A stretch of 64,000 bases of DNA from JANPCX01 sp966211815 (GCA_966211815.1 CBIHOD010000002.1:78922-142921), one strand, 5' to 3'; shown: positions 22,926 to 31,889, numbered from the stretch's first letter. Made by a program: numbers and translations. Notes: generated from the letters alone by a model not told the origin.

Positions 22926-23777
22926 ATGCCGAGCGATCCTTCCCCCCCTTCTTCCAGTGCCCTGATCGAGATCGACCACGTCAGCTTCGGCTACGGCGGC
23001 GGGCGCACCATCCTGAACGACGTGTCGCTGCGCTTCCCGCGCGGCAAGGTCACCGCCATCCTGGGCGGCTCGGGCTGCGGCAAGACCACGCTGCTGCGCC
23101 TGATCGGCGGCGTGCACGCGGCCACCCGAGGGCAGGTGAAATTCGACGGCGAGGTCATCGACGCCTCCAACAAGGCGCAGCTCTACCGCCTGCGCAGCCG
23201 CCTGGGCATGCTGTTCCAGTTCGGCGCGCTGTTCACCGACCTGTCGGTGTTCGAGAACGTGGCCTTCCCGCTGCGCGAGCACACCGACCTGAGCGAATCG
23301 ATGATCCGCGACATCGTGCTGATGAAGCTCAACGCCGTCGGCCTGCGCGGCGCGGCGCCGCTGCGCATCAGCGAGGTGTCCGGCGGCATGGCGCGCCGCA
23401 TCGCGCTGGCGCGCGCCATCGTCCAGGACCCGGAGCTCATCATGTACGACGAACCCTTCGCCGGCCTGGACCTCATCTCCATGGGCGTGGCCGCCAAGCT
23501 CATCCGCACCCTCAACGACGTGACCGGCTCGACCTCCCTGCTGGTCTCGCACGACGTGCCCGAATGCATGGCCATCAGCGACCACGTCGTGCTGATGGCC
23601 GCGCCCGGCGGACGCATCGTGGCCCAGGGCACGCCGGCGGAGCTCATGGCTTCCACCGACCCGGAAGTGCGCCAGTTCGTGCGCGGCGAGCCGGACGGCC
23701 CGGTGAAGTTCCACTACCCGGCGCGCGACATGGCGGAAGACTTCGGCTTCGGGCGGGCGGCGGGGGGCGCCCGATGA
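22926..23777 (+). CDS. mlaF: Phospholipid ABC transporter ATP-binding protein MlaF
   Basis: ATPase of the Mla system, which moves phospholipids between outer and inner membranes and preserves outer-membrane asymmetry. 283 aa from the ATG at 22926 (MPSDPSPPSSSALIEID); an upstream GTG/ATG frame lacks family similarity. Walker A is GGSGCGKTTLLRLIGG, the signature is SEVSGGMARRIALARAI (the MlaF form SGGMARR), Walker B is LIMYDEPFAGLD and the switch His is LVSHDVPE. First gene of mlaFEDACB; it overlaps mlaE by ATGA. Confidence 0.95.
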   Translation: MPSDPSPPSSSALIEIDHVSFGYGGGRTILNDVSLRFPRGKVTAILGGSGCGKTTLLRLIGGVHAATRGQVKFDGEVIDASNKAQLYRLRSRLGMLFQFGALFTDLSVFENVAFPLREHTDLSESMIRDIVLMKLNAVGLRGAAPLRISEVSGGMARRIALARAIVQDPELIMYDEPFAGLDLISMGVAAKLIRTLNDVTGSTSLLVSHDVPECMAISDHVVLMAAPGGRIVAQGTPAELMASTDPEVRQFVRGEPDGPVKFHYPARDMAEDFGFGRAAGGAR

Positions 23778-24562
23778 TCATCGTCGACGCCATCGCCTGG
23801 TTGGGCCGCGCCGTCGTCGAGTGGCTGCGCGCCCTCGGCCACAACGCCTTCTTCTTCGTGGACGTGCTGCGCAACATCCCGTCCAGCCTGCGCCGCCCCG
23901 GCCTGGTGGTCAAGCAGATCCACGCCGTCGGCAACCTGTCGCTGGTGATCATTTGCGCCTCCGGCCTGGCGGTGGGCTTCGTGCTCGCGCTGCAGATGTA
24001 CTACGCGCTCGTGCCCTATGGCGCGGTCGAGTCGCTCGGCCTGATCGTCAACCTCTCGCTGGTGCGCGAACTCGGCCCGGTGGTCACCGCGCTGCTGTTC
24101 GCGGGCCGCGCCGGCACCTCGCTCACCGCCGAGATCGGCTTGATGAAGGCGGGCGAGCAGCTCGCGGCGATGGAGATGATGGCCATCGACCCGAAGAGCC
24201 GGGTGCTGGCGCCGCGCTTCATCGGCGGCATCGTGTCGATGCCCATCCTGGCGGTGCTGTTCTCGACGGTCGGCATCCTGGGCGCCTACGCGGTCGCGGT
24301 GGGGATGATCGGCGTGGACGCCGGCAACTTCTGGTCGATCATGCAAAGCCGCGTCGACGTGTGGCGCGACGTCGGCAACGGCATCGTCAAGAGCGCCGTG
24401 TTCGGCGTGATCTGCACCTTCGTCGCGCTCTACCAGGGCTACGAGACGCAAGCCACCCCCGAAGGCGTCGCGCACGCCACCACGCGCACCGTGGTGATCT
24501 CGTCGCTGGGCGTGCTTTGCACCGACTTCCTGCTGACGGCGCTGATGTTCTCGACACCTTGA
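23774..24562 (+). CDS. mlaE: Phospholipid ABC transporter permease MlaE
   Basis: Inner-membrane permease of Mla, 262 aa. The ATG at 23774 overlaps the mlaF stop. Family features include IPSSLRRPGLVVKQIHAVGN near the start, then LVRELGPVVTALLFAGRAG and SLTAEIGLMKAGEQLAAMEM (the MlaE signature contacting the ATPase), followed by FIGGIVSMPILAV and a C-terminal VVISSLGVLCTDFLLTALMF. Five to six membrane helices are expected. MlaE forms the MlaFEDB complex with the other products of the operon. Confidence 0.95.
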   Translation: MIIVDAIAWLGRAVVEWLRALGHNAFFFVDVLRNIPSSLRRPGLVVKQIHAVGNLSLVIICASGLAVGFVLALQMYYALVPYGAVESLGLIVNLSLVRELGPVVTALLFAGRAGTSLTAEIGLMKAGEQLAAMEMMAIDPKSRVLAPRFIGGIVSMPILAVLFSTVGILGAYAVAVGMIGVDAGNFWSIMQSRVDVWRDVGNGIVKSAVFGVICTFVALYQGYETQATPEGVAHATTRTVVISSLGVLCTDFLLTALMFSTP

Positions 24563-24618
24563 ACGACGGGGCGGACGGGGACGGGACGGAAAAGACAAGC
24601 GAAACAAGGGATTTTGAG

Positions 24619-25128
24619 ATGAACAGAAAAAGTGTGGAAGTGCTGGTGGGCGTGTTCGTGCTGCTCGGCATCCTCGGCGTGGTGTTCCTGTCGCTGAAGG
24701 CGGCCAACCTGGCGACCTTCAGCCTCGACAACAACGCTTCCTACAGCCTGACGGCGAAGTTCGACAACATCGGCGGCCTCAAGGTGCGCGCGCCGGTGCG
24801 CAGCGCCGGGGTCACCGTCGGCCGGGTGGTTTCGATCACCCTGGACCCCGCCACCTACCAGGGCGTGGTCAAGCTGGAGGTCAACAGCGGCGTGCAATTC
24901 CCCAAGGACACCTCGGCCAAGATCCTGACCGCCGGCCTGCTCGGCGACCAGTACATCGGCCTGGAAGCCGGCGGCGACGAGAAGAACCTGGCGCCCGGCG
25001 ACAACATCGGCCAGACCCAGTCGGCCGTGGTGCTGGAGAACCTGATCGGCCAGTTCCTCTACAACAAGGCCGCCGACGGCGCATCGCCCGCCGCGCCCGC
25101 GCCCGCCGCCAGCGGAGCGCTGAAATGA
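24619..25128 (+). CDS. mlaD: MlaD, MCE-domain lipid-binding component
   Basis: 169 aa, from ATG 24619. An N-terminal membrane anchor (VEVLVGVFVLLGILGVVFLS) is followed by one MCE domain (YSLTAKFDNIGGLKVRAPVR, SAGVTVGRVVSI, LTAGLLGDQYIGLEAGG). MlaD forms the hexameric ring with a hydrophobic pore above MlaE and hands lipid to or from MlaC. The C-terminal tail is Ala/Pro-rich. The stop overlaps the mlaA start (ATGA). Confidence 0.95.
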   Translation: MNRKSVEVLVGVFVLLGILGVVFLSLKAANLATFSLDNNASYSLTAKFDNIGGLKVRAPVRSAGVTVGRVVSITLDPATYQGVVKLEVNSGVQFPKDTSAKILTAGLLGDQYIGLEAGGDEKNLAPGDNIGQTQSAVVLENLIGQFLYNKAADGASPAAPAPAASGALK

Positions 25129-26012
25129 ACGGGGCGGCAACCCGCCGGTCCAGTGCCGCGAGGCTGCGGTTCGCGGCCGGCGCGGCCGGTATCGCCTTGC
25201 TGCAGGGCTGTGCCACGGTGGGCGGCGGCCCCAATGCCGGCCAGGACCCGCGCGACCCTTGGGAGCGCTGGAACCGCCAGGTCTACAGCTTCAATGAATC
25301 GCTCGACACCGCCGTGCTCAAGCCGGTGGCCACCGCCTACCAGAAGGTGGTGCCGTCCTTCGTGCGCCGCGGCGTCGACAACGTCTTCAACAATTTCGCC
25401 GACGTTTGGTCGGGCGTGAACAACCTCTTGCAGGGCAAGGTGGAGGCGGCGCTGCGCGACACGATGCGCGTCACGACCAACACCTTCCTCGGCATCTTCG
25501 GCCTCTTGGACATCGCCACCGAGGCCGGCATCGACCGCCAGGGCGAGGATTTCGGCCAGACGCTCGGGCGTTGGGGCTTCGGGCCCGGGCCCTATGTGGT
25601 GTGGCCCCTCATCGGGCCCTCGACGCTGCGCGACTCCGTCGGCCTGCCGCTGGACCTGAGCGTCTCGCCCGCCCTGACCGTGAGCGACTCGGAAAGCCGG
25701 GTGGGCATCGCGATGCTGGGCGTGGTCAACACCCGCGCCAACCTGCTCGGCGCCACCGGGATGCTCGACGACATCTCGCTCGACAAGTACACCTTCGTGC
25801 GCGACGGCTACCTGCAGCGCAGGCAGAGCAAGGTCTACGACGGCAACCCGCCGGCCGAGGCCGAGGAACGGTACGACCTCGACGAGGCGCCGGCGGCCCC
25901 CGCCGCCGCCGCGTCCGCCGCGTCCGCCGCGTCCGCCGCGTCCGCCGCATCCGCGCCGGCCGCGGTGGTCCCTCCCGCGGCACCGGCCTCGGCCGTGGCA
26001 GGCAACAAGTAA
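25125..26012 (+). CDS. mlaA: MlaA (VacJ) outer-membrane lipoprotein
   Basis: Outer-membrane component that removes phospholipids from the outer leaflet. 295 aa. The lipobox is IALLQGC with the acylated Cys near residue 29, followed by DPRDPWERWNRQVYSFNESL, which matches the VacJ start. Family stretches FLGIFGLLDIATEAG, EDFGQTLGRWGFGPGPYVVW and GPSTLRDSVGLPLD are intact. The C-terminus carries an Ala/Ser repeat tail encoded by a 9-bp tandem repeat. In gammaproteobacteria mlaA is usually unlinked; placing it between mlaD and mlaC is the betaproteobacterial arrangement. Confidence 0.95.
   Translation: MNGAATRRSSAARLRFAAGAAGIALLQGCATVGGGPNAGQDPRDPWERWNRQVYSFNESLDTAVLKPVATAYQKVVPSFVRRGVDNVFNNFADVWSGVNNLLQGKVEAALRDTMRVTTNTFLGIFGLLDIATEAGIDRQGEDFGQTLGRWGFGPGPYVVWPLIGPSTLRDSVGLPLDLSVSPALTVSDSESRVGIAMLGVVNTRANLLGATGMLDDISLDKYTFVRDGYLQRRQSKVYDGNPPAEAEERYDLDEAPAAPAAAASAASAASAASAASAPAAVVPPAAPASAVAGNK
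25911..25955 (+). repeat. Five-copy 9-bp tandem repeat in mlaA
   Basis: GCGTCCGCC is repeated five times (the last copy GCATCCGCG), encoding a run of Ala-Ser-Ala units near the MlaA C-terminus. The repeat length is a multiple of three, so copy-number change would alter tail length without breaking the frame. Confidence 0.85.
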
Positions 26013-26168
26013 ATTTTCGTAAGCCCGCGGCTGGGGTGTCCCCGGGGCGGATCGGCACCACGTTGTGGGCTGTGTGGGACTAGCGCCCAGGGCGGCCCGG
26101 ACCCGCGGTTGAACTTTGGGCCGCGGGGGTGCTCAGACCAGGCGCCCCATTTTTGAGAAGGAATGACG

Positions 26169-26822
26169 ATGACGACGATGAATTTCCGCAACCTGAAGAA
26201 CCTCGGCGCCGTGCTGTGCGCCGGCCTGTTCTTCTTCGCCGGCGCCTGCCAGGCGCAAGCCGACGCCAAAGCCCCCGACGCGCTGATCAAGGAGGTCTCC
26301 GCCAACGTGCTCGACGCCGTCAAGGCCGACAAGTCGATCCAGGCCGGCGACGTGCAGAAAGTGATCGCCCTGGTGGAGACCAAGGTGATGCCGCACGTCA
26401 ACTTCCAGCGCATGACCGCTTCCGCCGTCGGCCGCGCCTGGCGCCAGGCCACGCCCGAGCAGAAGACCCGCCTGCAGGAGGAATTCAAGGTCCTCCTGGT
26501 GCGCACCTATTCCGGCGCGCTGGCGCAGGTGAAGGACCAGACCGTCGAGCTCAAGCCCTTCCGCGCCGCGCCGACCGACAACGAGGTCGTCGTCCGCACC
26601 GAGGTGCGCGGCAAGGGCGAGCCGGTCCAGCTCGACTACCGCCTCGAAAAGGCCGATGGCGGCTGGAAGATCTACGACGTCAATGTGCTGGGCATCTGGC
26701 TGGTCGACAACTACCGCAGCAGCTTCGCCCAGGAAGTCAGCGCCGGCGGCATCGACGGCCTGATCAACAAGCTGGCCGAGCGGAACAAGGCCGCGGGCGC
26801 CAACCCCGGCGGCAAGAGCTGA
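26169..26822 (+). CDS. mlaC: MlaC periplasmic lipid carrier
   Basis: Soluble periplasmic shuttle between MlaA in the outer membrane and MlaD in the inner membrane. The ATG at 26169 is chosen because GAGAAGGA ends at 26162, directly abutting the first ATG (26163) but 6 bp before this one; this gives 217 aa. Signal peptide: NLGAVLCAGLFFFAGACQA, cut near QAQADAK. Family stretches are VIALVETKVMPHVNFQRMTA, WRQATPEQKTRLQEEF and WKIYDVNVLGIWLVDNYRSS. The spacing to mlaB is 3 bp. Confidence 0.93.
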   Translation: MTTMNFRNLKNLGAVLCAGLFFFAGACQAQADAKAPDALIKEVSANVLDAVKADKSIQAGDVQKVIALVETKVMPHVNFQRMTASAVGRAWRQATPEQKTRLQEEFKVLLVRTYSGALAQVKDQTVELKPFRAAPTDNEVVVRTEVRGKGEPVQLDYRLEKADGGWKIYDVNVLGIWLVDNYRSSFAQEVSAGGIDGLINKLAERNKAAGANPGGKS

Positions 26823-26825
26823 GCC

Positions 26826-27107
26826 GTGGCGGCGCTGTCCGTGCCCCTGCCCGCCACCTTGACCGCCAAGGAGGCGAACCAGGCCCTGGCCCATATGTCG
26901 CAGGCCTTGGCCGGGCATGCGGGCTCCGAGGTGCTGATCGACGCCTCGGGCCTGGCCCATTTCGATTCCGCCGCCGTGGCGGTGCTGCTCGAATGCCGCC
27001 GCCTGGCCCTGGCCCAGGGCAAGACCTGCCTGCTCAGCCGCGCCCCTGCCAAGCTCAACGCCCTGGCGGTGATGTACGGGGTGGACGGCCTGCTGCCCCC
27101 CGCTTGA
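26826..27107 (+). CDS. mlaB: MlaB STAS-domain protein
   Basis: 93 aa cytoplasmic STAS-domain subunit that binds MlaF and supports the activity and assembly of the transporter. It begins with GTG at 26826, three bases after mlaC. The STAS core is seen in VLIDASGLAHFDSAAVAVLL with the conserved Asp-Ser-Ala, followed by ECRRLALAQGKTCLLSRAPA and a final YGVDGLLPPA. Last gene of the operon; an intrinsic terminator lies 50 bp on. Confidence 0.9.
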   Translation: MAALSVPLPATLTAKEANQALAHMSQALAGHAGSEVLIDASGLAHFDSAAVAVLLECRRLALAQGKTCLLSRAPAKLNALAVMYGVDGLLPPA

Positions 27108-27156
27108 AGCATGGGACCCGTGCGGTGCTGCCGCCGTCGTTGTGTCCCAACCACCG

Positions 27157-27183
27157 AGCCCCCGTTTCATCGGGGGCTTTTTT
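27157..27183 (+). terminator. Intrinsic terminator of the mla operon
   Basis: AGCCCCCG (27157-27164), loop TTTCAT, CGGGGGCT (27171-27178), followed by a run of six T including the stem end. Confidence 0.9.
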
Positions 27184-27393
27184 CTTTCATGAGTTGGACG
27201 GCCCCGTATTGCCCCGCATGGCGCTTACTGTCTATGGCCATCGTGAGCCGCCCGGGTCAAACTGGCACGCCTCACCGAGCTATCCCCTCGCATGTTCTTC
27301 GCGTGCGCCTGTTGTGCACCTCCATCGCACCATGCGCCGGAACTCCCGTTGATCTGTCAGGCATTGTTTCCATGAACGAGAAAGGGCAACAGC

Positions 27394-28225
27394 ATGGCCA
27401 GTCAGGAAGAGCGGCACCGGGCATTCCGTGCGCTGCATGAGAACCCGGGTGCTTTCGTGGTGCCGAACCCCTGGGATTCGGGCTCGGCGCGCATCCTCGC
27501 GGCGTTGGGTTTCCAGGCCCTGGCCACTACGAGTGCCGGCTTGGCGTTCTCGCTGGGGCTGAAGGACTCCGGCACCTGCCTGTCGCGGCCAGATGTGCTA
27601 GAGAACGCCCGGGGCATCGTCGAAGCGGTCGAGCTGCCAGTGTCCGCCGACCTAGAGAGCGGCTTCGGAAGCGATCCCTCCGCCTGCGGCGAGACCATCC
27701 GCCAAGCGGCGCGGATCGGCCTGGTCGGCGGGTCTATCGAAGACGCCACGGGCGACCCGTCGGATCCCATTTTTGCTTTCTCCCATGCGGTGGAGCGGAT
27801 TGCCGCAGCCGCCGAAGAGGCGCGCAAGCACCCGTTCATGCTCACCGCTCGGGCGGAAAACTTCTTGAACGGGCGCGGGGACCTGGACGACACCATCCGC
27901 CGCCTCCAGGCGTTCGAGGCTGCCGGTGCTCACGTGCTGTATGCACCGGGGCTGCCCAGCCTGGAGGCGATCCAGGAGGTATGCGCTTGCGTCACCTGCC
28001 CGGTGAACGTTGTGATGGGCTTGCGCGGACCGGTGTTCAGCGTGCATGAACTGGCGCAGGCCGGCGTCAAGCGCATCAGCGTGGGCGGGTCGTTCGCCAG
28101 GGCGGCGTTGGGAGCACTGGCGCGCGCGGCCCGGGGAGGTGATGGACCACGGCACGTTCACCTATGCCGGGGACGCAATGCCGGTGGCCGAGGTCGAGGC
28201 GTGCATGCGCGGCGCCGCCCGGTGA
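27394..28225 (+). CDS. Isocitrate lyase/PEP mutase family protein with 3' frameshift
   Basis: Member of the PEP mutase/isocitrate lyase superfamily, which makes or breaks C-C or C-P bonds of 2-oxo acids (oxaloacetate decarboxylase or carboxyvinyl-phosphonate type are the likely kinds). Motifs include VPNPWDSGSARILAALGFQA, PVSADLESGFG (metal-binding Asp/Glu), GGSIEDATG, TARAENF and a C-terminal RISVGGSFARAALGAL. After Arg247 the frame reads GGDGPRHVHL, unlike the family. Skipping one G of the GGGG at 28133-28136 gives EVMDHGTFTYAGDAMPVAEV and a stop at 28223-28225, a natural end. As read, the frame runs on to 28281 and into hexR. It is either a real frameshift or a base-calling error. Confidence 0.75.
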
Positions 28226-28237
28226 ACGGCGGCCGCC

Positions 28238-29152
28238 TCAACCGGGTGCCGAATACCGCTTGGCCCGCAAATTCTTCTTGATCTCCTGCAGCATCGGCCG
28301 CAGGTTGCCGGGCAGGCGCAGCGCCACGCCGGTGGTGAGGATGTCCACCACCATCAGGTGCAACTGGCGCGACACCATCGGGCTGTAGCGGTCGAAGTCT
28401 TCCGGATGGTCCACCGCGAGCAGGATGTGCTGGCCGCTGTTCTGCGTGGTCTGGGCCAGCGGCGAGCCGCTGGCGGTGATGACGATGGTGGTGGCGCCCT
28501 TGCGGCGGGCGATCTCGACGACGTCGAGCAGGTCGCGGCTGCGGCCGGAATTGCTGATCACCACCGCGCAGTCCCCGGCCTGCAGCATGGTGGCGCTCAT
28601 CACCTGCATGTGGCCGTCGCTGATCGACTGCGCGTTCACGCCCAGGCGGAAGAACTTGTGCTGGGCGTCCTGGGCGACGATGCCCGAGTTGCCGACGCCG
28701 TAGAACTCGATCTTCCGGCCGCCGGAGCCCGCCTGCGCCAGCGCCGCGATGGCCCGCTCGAAGGCGTGGGTGGCGGCGTCGTTGCGGTACTTCAGGAAGG
28801 CCGAGACCGCGTTGTCGATCAGCTTGACGACGATGTCGCCGGCCTTGTCGTCCTCGTCGACCGCCCGGTGCACGAAGGGCACGCCCTCGTTCACCGTGCC
28901 CGCCAGCTTGCGTTTGAAGTCGGCCAGGCCGTCGTAGCCGATGCTGCGGCAGAAGCGGACGACGGTGGGCTTGCTGACGTGGGCGCGCTCCGACAGCTCG
29001 ACCACCGGCAGGTTGGCGAAGGTGCGAGGGTCCAGCAGCACCAGCTTGGCCACACGCTGCTCGGCCGGCGGGAGCGCCGGCAGCGACGCGCGGATGCGGT
29101 CGAGCATGCCGAGCAGCTCTTCGCCGACGCCGTTGGCCCGGGTGGTGGTCAT
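28238..29152 (-). CDS. hexR: HexR-type RpiR-family regulator
   Basis: 304 aa RpiR-family repressor: N-terminal helix-turn-helix (VVELSERAHVSKPTVVRFCR) and C-terminal SIS sugar-phosphate-binding domain (KIEFYGVGNSGIVAQDAQHK, CAVVISNSGRSRDLL, TIVITASGSPLAQ). HexR repressors sense 2-keto-3-deoxy-6-phosphogluconate and control zwf and Entner-Doudoroff genes. It sits 31 bp after zwf on the same strand, probably in one operon, so it would limit its own production. The assignment to HexR rests on the zwf linkage and overall sequence. Confidence 0.85.
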   Translation of the reverse strand: MTTTRANGVGEELLGMLDRIRASLPALPPAEQRVAKLVLLDPRTFANLPVVELSERAHVSKPTVVRFCRSIGYDGLADFKRKLAGTVNEGVPFVHRAVDEDDKAGDIVVKLIDNAVSAFLKYRNDAATHAFERAIAALAQAGSGGRKIEFYGVGNSGIVAQDAQHKFFRLGVNAQSISDGHMQVMSATMLQAGDCAVVISNSGRSRDLLDVVEIARRKGATTIVITASGSPLAQTTQNSGQHILLAVDHPEDFDRYSPMVSRQLHLMVVDILTTGVALRLPGNLRPMLQEIKKNLRAKRYSAPG

Positions 29153-29183
29153 GGAGTCCCGCCTTCCTCGACTTCGTGGATCA

Positions 29184-30638
29184 CTACTGTTCTTCCGACC
29201 AGGCGTAGCCGTCGCGGGCCACCATCGCGCTGGCCGCAGCCGGCCCCCAGGTGCCCGCCGCGTAGGGGCGCGGGCCGCCGGCGGCGTCGTTGTCGCGCCG
29301 CCAGGCTTCGAGGATGGGCTCCACCCAGCGCCAGGCCTGCTCCTGCTCGTCGCTGCGCACGAACAGGTTCAGCCGTCCGGCGATCGCCTCCAGCAACAGG
29401 CGCTCGTAGGCGCCGACGCGGTTCTCGGCGAAGGCCTTGTCGAAATCCAGGTCGAGGAAGACGGGCGACAGCGCCTCCGACTGGCTGGTGCCTTTGGCGG
29501 CCAGCAGGTGCAGCTCCAGGCCGTCTTCCGGCTGCAGCTTGATGACCAGCTTGTTGGGCTGATTGTGGCCGGGGAAAATGTTGTGCGGCGTGGGGCGGAA
29601 GTTGACGACGATCTGCGCGTCGCGCGCCGCCAGGCGCTTGCCGGTGCGCAGGTAGAAGGGCACGCCGGCCCAGCGCCAGTTCTGCACTTCGGTGCGCAGC
29701 GCGACGAAGGTCTCGCAGGTGCTGCCGGGCGGCACCTTCACTTCCTCCAGGTAGCCCGGCACCGGCTTGCCGCCGGCGGTGCCGGCGCGGTATTGGCCGC
29801 GCACCACGTCGCGCGAGACGCTGTCCGGCGTGAACGGCTTCAACGACTTCAGCACCTTGAGCTTCTCGTCGCGGATCGCGTCGGCGTCGAAGCGCGAGGG
29901 CGGCTCCATCGCCACCATCGTCAGCAGCTGCAGCGCGTGGTTCTGGATCATGTCGCGCAGCGCGCCGGTGCGGTCGTAGAAGTCGCCGCGCGTGCCCACG
30001 CCCAGGCCTTCGGCCAGCGTGATCTGGATGTTGGCGATGCTCTCCCGGCGCCACAGCGGCTCGAACAGGGCGTTGCCGAAGCGCAGGGCCATCAGGTTCT
30101 GCACCGAGGGCTTGCCCAGGTAGTGGTCGATGCGGAAGGCCTGCTGCTCCTGGAACACCGAGCGCACCACGCGGTTGATTTCCTGGGCGCTGGCCAGGTC
30201 GTGGCCGAGCGGCTTTTCCAGCACCACGCGGATGCGTTCGCCGTTGAGGCCCACCGCGCCGAGCTGCTCGCAGATCTGCGGGAACAAATGGGGGCTGGTG
30301 GCCAGGTACAGCACCACGGTGTCCGCGCCGCGGGCGTCGAGCCATTCCTTCAGGCCGGCGTAGTCGTCGGGCTGGGACAGGTCCATGCGGCGGTAGTGGA
30401 TGAGCTCGGCGAAGCGGGCGAATTCCTCGTCGCTCGGGCGCTTGGCACCCTCGACTTCCTGGAAGCGCTCCTTCAGCCAGGCGCGGTATTTGTCGTCGGT
30501 CTGCGCGTCGCGCGCCACCGCGAGGATGCGCCCGCCGGCGGGCAGCTTGCCGTGCCGGAAGGCCTGGAAGAGGGCGGGCATCAGTTTGCGCCAGGTCAGA
30601 TCGCCGGTGCCGCCGAAGAAAACGAGGTCAAAGGACAT
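29184..30638 (-). CDS. zwf: Glucose-6-phosphate 1-dehydrogenase
   Basis: Oxidises glucose 6-phosphate to 6-phosphogluconolactone with NAD(P)+, feeding the Entner-Doudoroff and pentose phosphate routes. 484 aa from the ATG at 30638, where the nucleotide-binding start MSFDLVFFGGTGDLTWRKL begins; longer frames upstream are not family sequence. The active-site signature is RIDHYLGKPSVQNL, followed by ALRFGNALFEPLW. It is transcribed away from a second RpiR regulator, with a HexR-like palindrome in the shared upstream region, and followed by hexR. Confidence 0.95.
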   Translation of the reverse strand: MSFDLVFFGGTGDLTWRKLMPALFQAFRHGKLPAGGRILAVARDAQTDDKYRAWLKERFQEVEGAKRPSDEEFARFAELIHYRRMDLSQPDDYAGLKEWLDARGADTVVLYLATSPHLFPQICEQLGAVGLNGERIRVVLEKPLGHDLASAQEINRVVRSVFQEQQAFRIDHYLGKPSVQNLMALRFGNALFEPLWRRESIANIQITLAEGLGVGTRGDFYDRTGALRDMIQNHALQLLTMVAMEPPSRFDADAIRDEKLKVLKSLKPFTPDSVSRDVVRGQYRAGTAGGKPVPGYLEEVKVPPGSTCETFVALRTEVQNWRWAGVPFYLRTGKRLAARDAQIVVNFRPTPHNIFPGHNQPNKLVIKLQPEDGLELHLLAAKGTSQSEALSPVFLDLDFDKAFAENRVGAYERLLLEAIAGRLNLFVRSDEQEQAWRWVEPILEAWRRDNDAAGGPRPYAAGTWGPAAASAMVARDGYAWSEEQ

Positions 30639-30826
30639 GGGATGGGCCGTCGGTTGAGGGGTTCGGCGCGGCTGGCCTTGCGCCGCGCCCGCTGTTTTGA
30701 AGGAGGAAGAACCGGAGGGGCCGGATCCGCCGCAATGACCGCCGCAGGGCCATGTCGCACCGGCCGAAGGCGGCGGGGGAAGCTTGCACGACCCGCATCG
30801 CAGATGAAACTTCCGGGTCTCCGGGG

Positions 30827-30841
30827 TGTAACTTTGTTTCA
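30827..30841. promoter_or_regulatory. HexR-like operator upstream of zwf
   Basis: TGTAACTTTGTTTCA is a palindrome with a 3-bp centre (TGTAAC/GTTTCA, one mismatch) and fits the known HexR box form TGTARTWWWAYTACA at most positions. It lies in the 416-bp zwf/RpiR intergenic region, about 190 bp upstream of the zwf start. The rest of that region (30639-31054) shows no convincing gene. Confidence 0.6.
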
Positions 30842-31054
30842 TGCCGATGATGCCGAAGTTCCCGTGGGCCGTCAATGACCGGCGCCGTCAAAAAACGATG
30901 CGCGCTTGTCAGGCGGCGGTCGGCCTGGTCCGGGAAAGGCTTCCGCCCGGCGGCGCCGCCCCGGTGGCTGCGCCTACACTCGAAGCGGCTCCCGACGCCG
31001 CGTTCGCGCGGGCGATCCGCCGGGCCTCGTCCCCAACTTCCCTCACGACGGACC

Positions 31055-31870
31055 ATGCTCAACACCATCCGGGCGCTGATCCCCAACCTCACCAAATCCG
31101 AACAGCGCGTGGCCCGGCAGTTGCTCGACAACCCGGAACAGCTGCTGCAGGCCAGCATCAGCGAGCTGGCGCGGCAATGGGAAGTCAGCGAGCCGACGCT
31201 GGTGCGCTTCTCGCGCGCGCTGGGCTGCTCGGGCTTCCAGGACTTGCGGGTGCGCCTGGCCCAGGAGCTCGGCGGCCAGGCGGCCCTGCCGGCGGCCGGG
31301 CAGGCGCTCGGGCTGGGCGACACGGGGGCGACCGTGGTCGACAAGGTGTTCGCCCACGCCGCTTCGGCGCTGCAGCAGGCGCGCCAGGGGCTGGCCGGCG
31401 GCGCGGTGGACGAAGCGGTCCAGCGGCTGGACGCGGCGCGGCGGGTGATCCTCTTCGCCCACGGGCCCGCGGTGCACGTGGCGCAAGAAGCGGCTTCGCG
31501 CTTCCTGCGCCTGGACATGCCGGTGATGGTGTTCGGCGACCCCACGGGGCAGTCGCAGATGGCGGCGCTGGCGCAGGGCGGCGACGTGGTCGTGATGCTG
31601 TCGCTGAGCGGCCGCGTGCCGGAATGGCTGCGGCACGTGGAGACCCTGGCCCAGCGCGGCGCCGGGGTGGTGGCGGTGACCACCTCCGGCTCGCCGCTGG
31701 CGCGCGCCGTGCCCGGCCACGTCGCGTTGAACGTGCCCGAGGCCACCGACGCCTTCATGCCCGACCTGGCGCCGCTGGCCAGCCTGCTCCTGCTGGAGTC
31801 GCTGGCCCTGGGCGTGGCGCTGCGCCGCGGCAAGGCGCTGGCGCGCAAGCTCAAGCGCGCGGGCGGCTGA
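31055..31870 (+). CDS. RpiR-family transcriptional regulator
   Basis: 271 aa from ATG 31055. Helix-turn-helix: ASISELARQWEVSEPTLVRF, preceded by SEQRVARQLLDNPEQLL. The SIS domain is recognisable (ILFAHGPAVHVAQEAASRFL, VVVMLSLSGRVPEWL, VAVTTSGSPLARAV). It is divergent from zwf and a paralogue of the hexR product on the other side, so zwf is bracketed by two RpiR regulators. The gene ends 20 bp before the converging porin gene. The ligand is unknown; a sugar phosphate is likely from the SIS domain. Confidence 0.85.
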   Translation: MLNTIRALIPNLTKSEQRVARQLLDNPEQLLQASISELARQWEVSEPTLVRFSRALGCSGFQDLRVRLAQELGGQAALPAAGQALGLGDTGATVVDKVFAHAASALQQARQGLAGGAVDEAVQRLDAARRVILFAHGPAVHVAQEAASRFLRLDMPVMVFGDPTGQSQMAALAQGGDVVVMLSLSGRVPEWLRHVETLAQRGAGVVAVTTSGSPLARAVPGHVALNVPEATDAFMPDLAPLASLLLLESLALGVALRRGKALARKLKRAGG

Positions 31871-31889
31871 AACCCGCGCGCCCGGCGCG

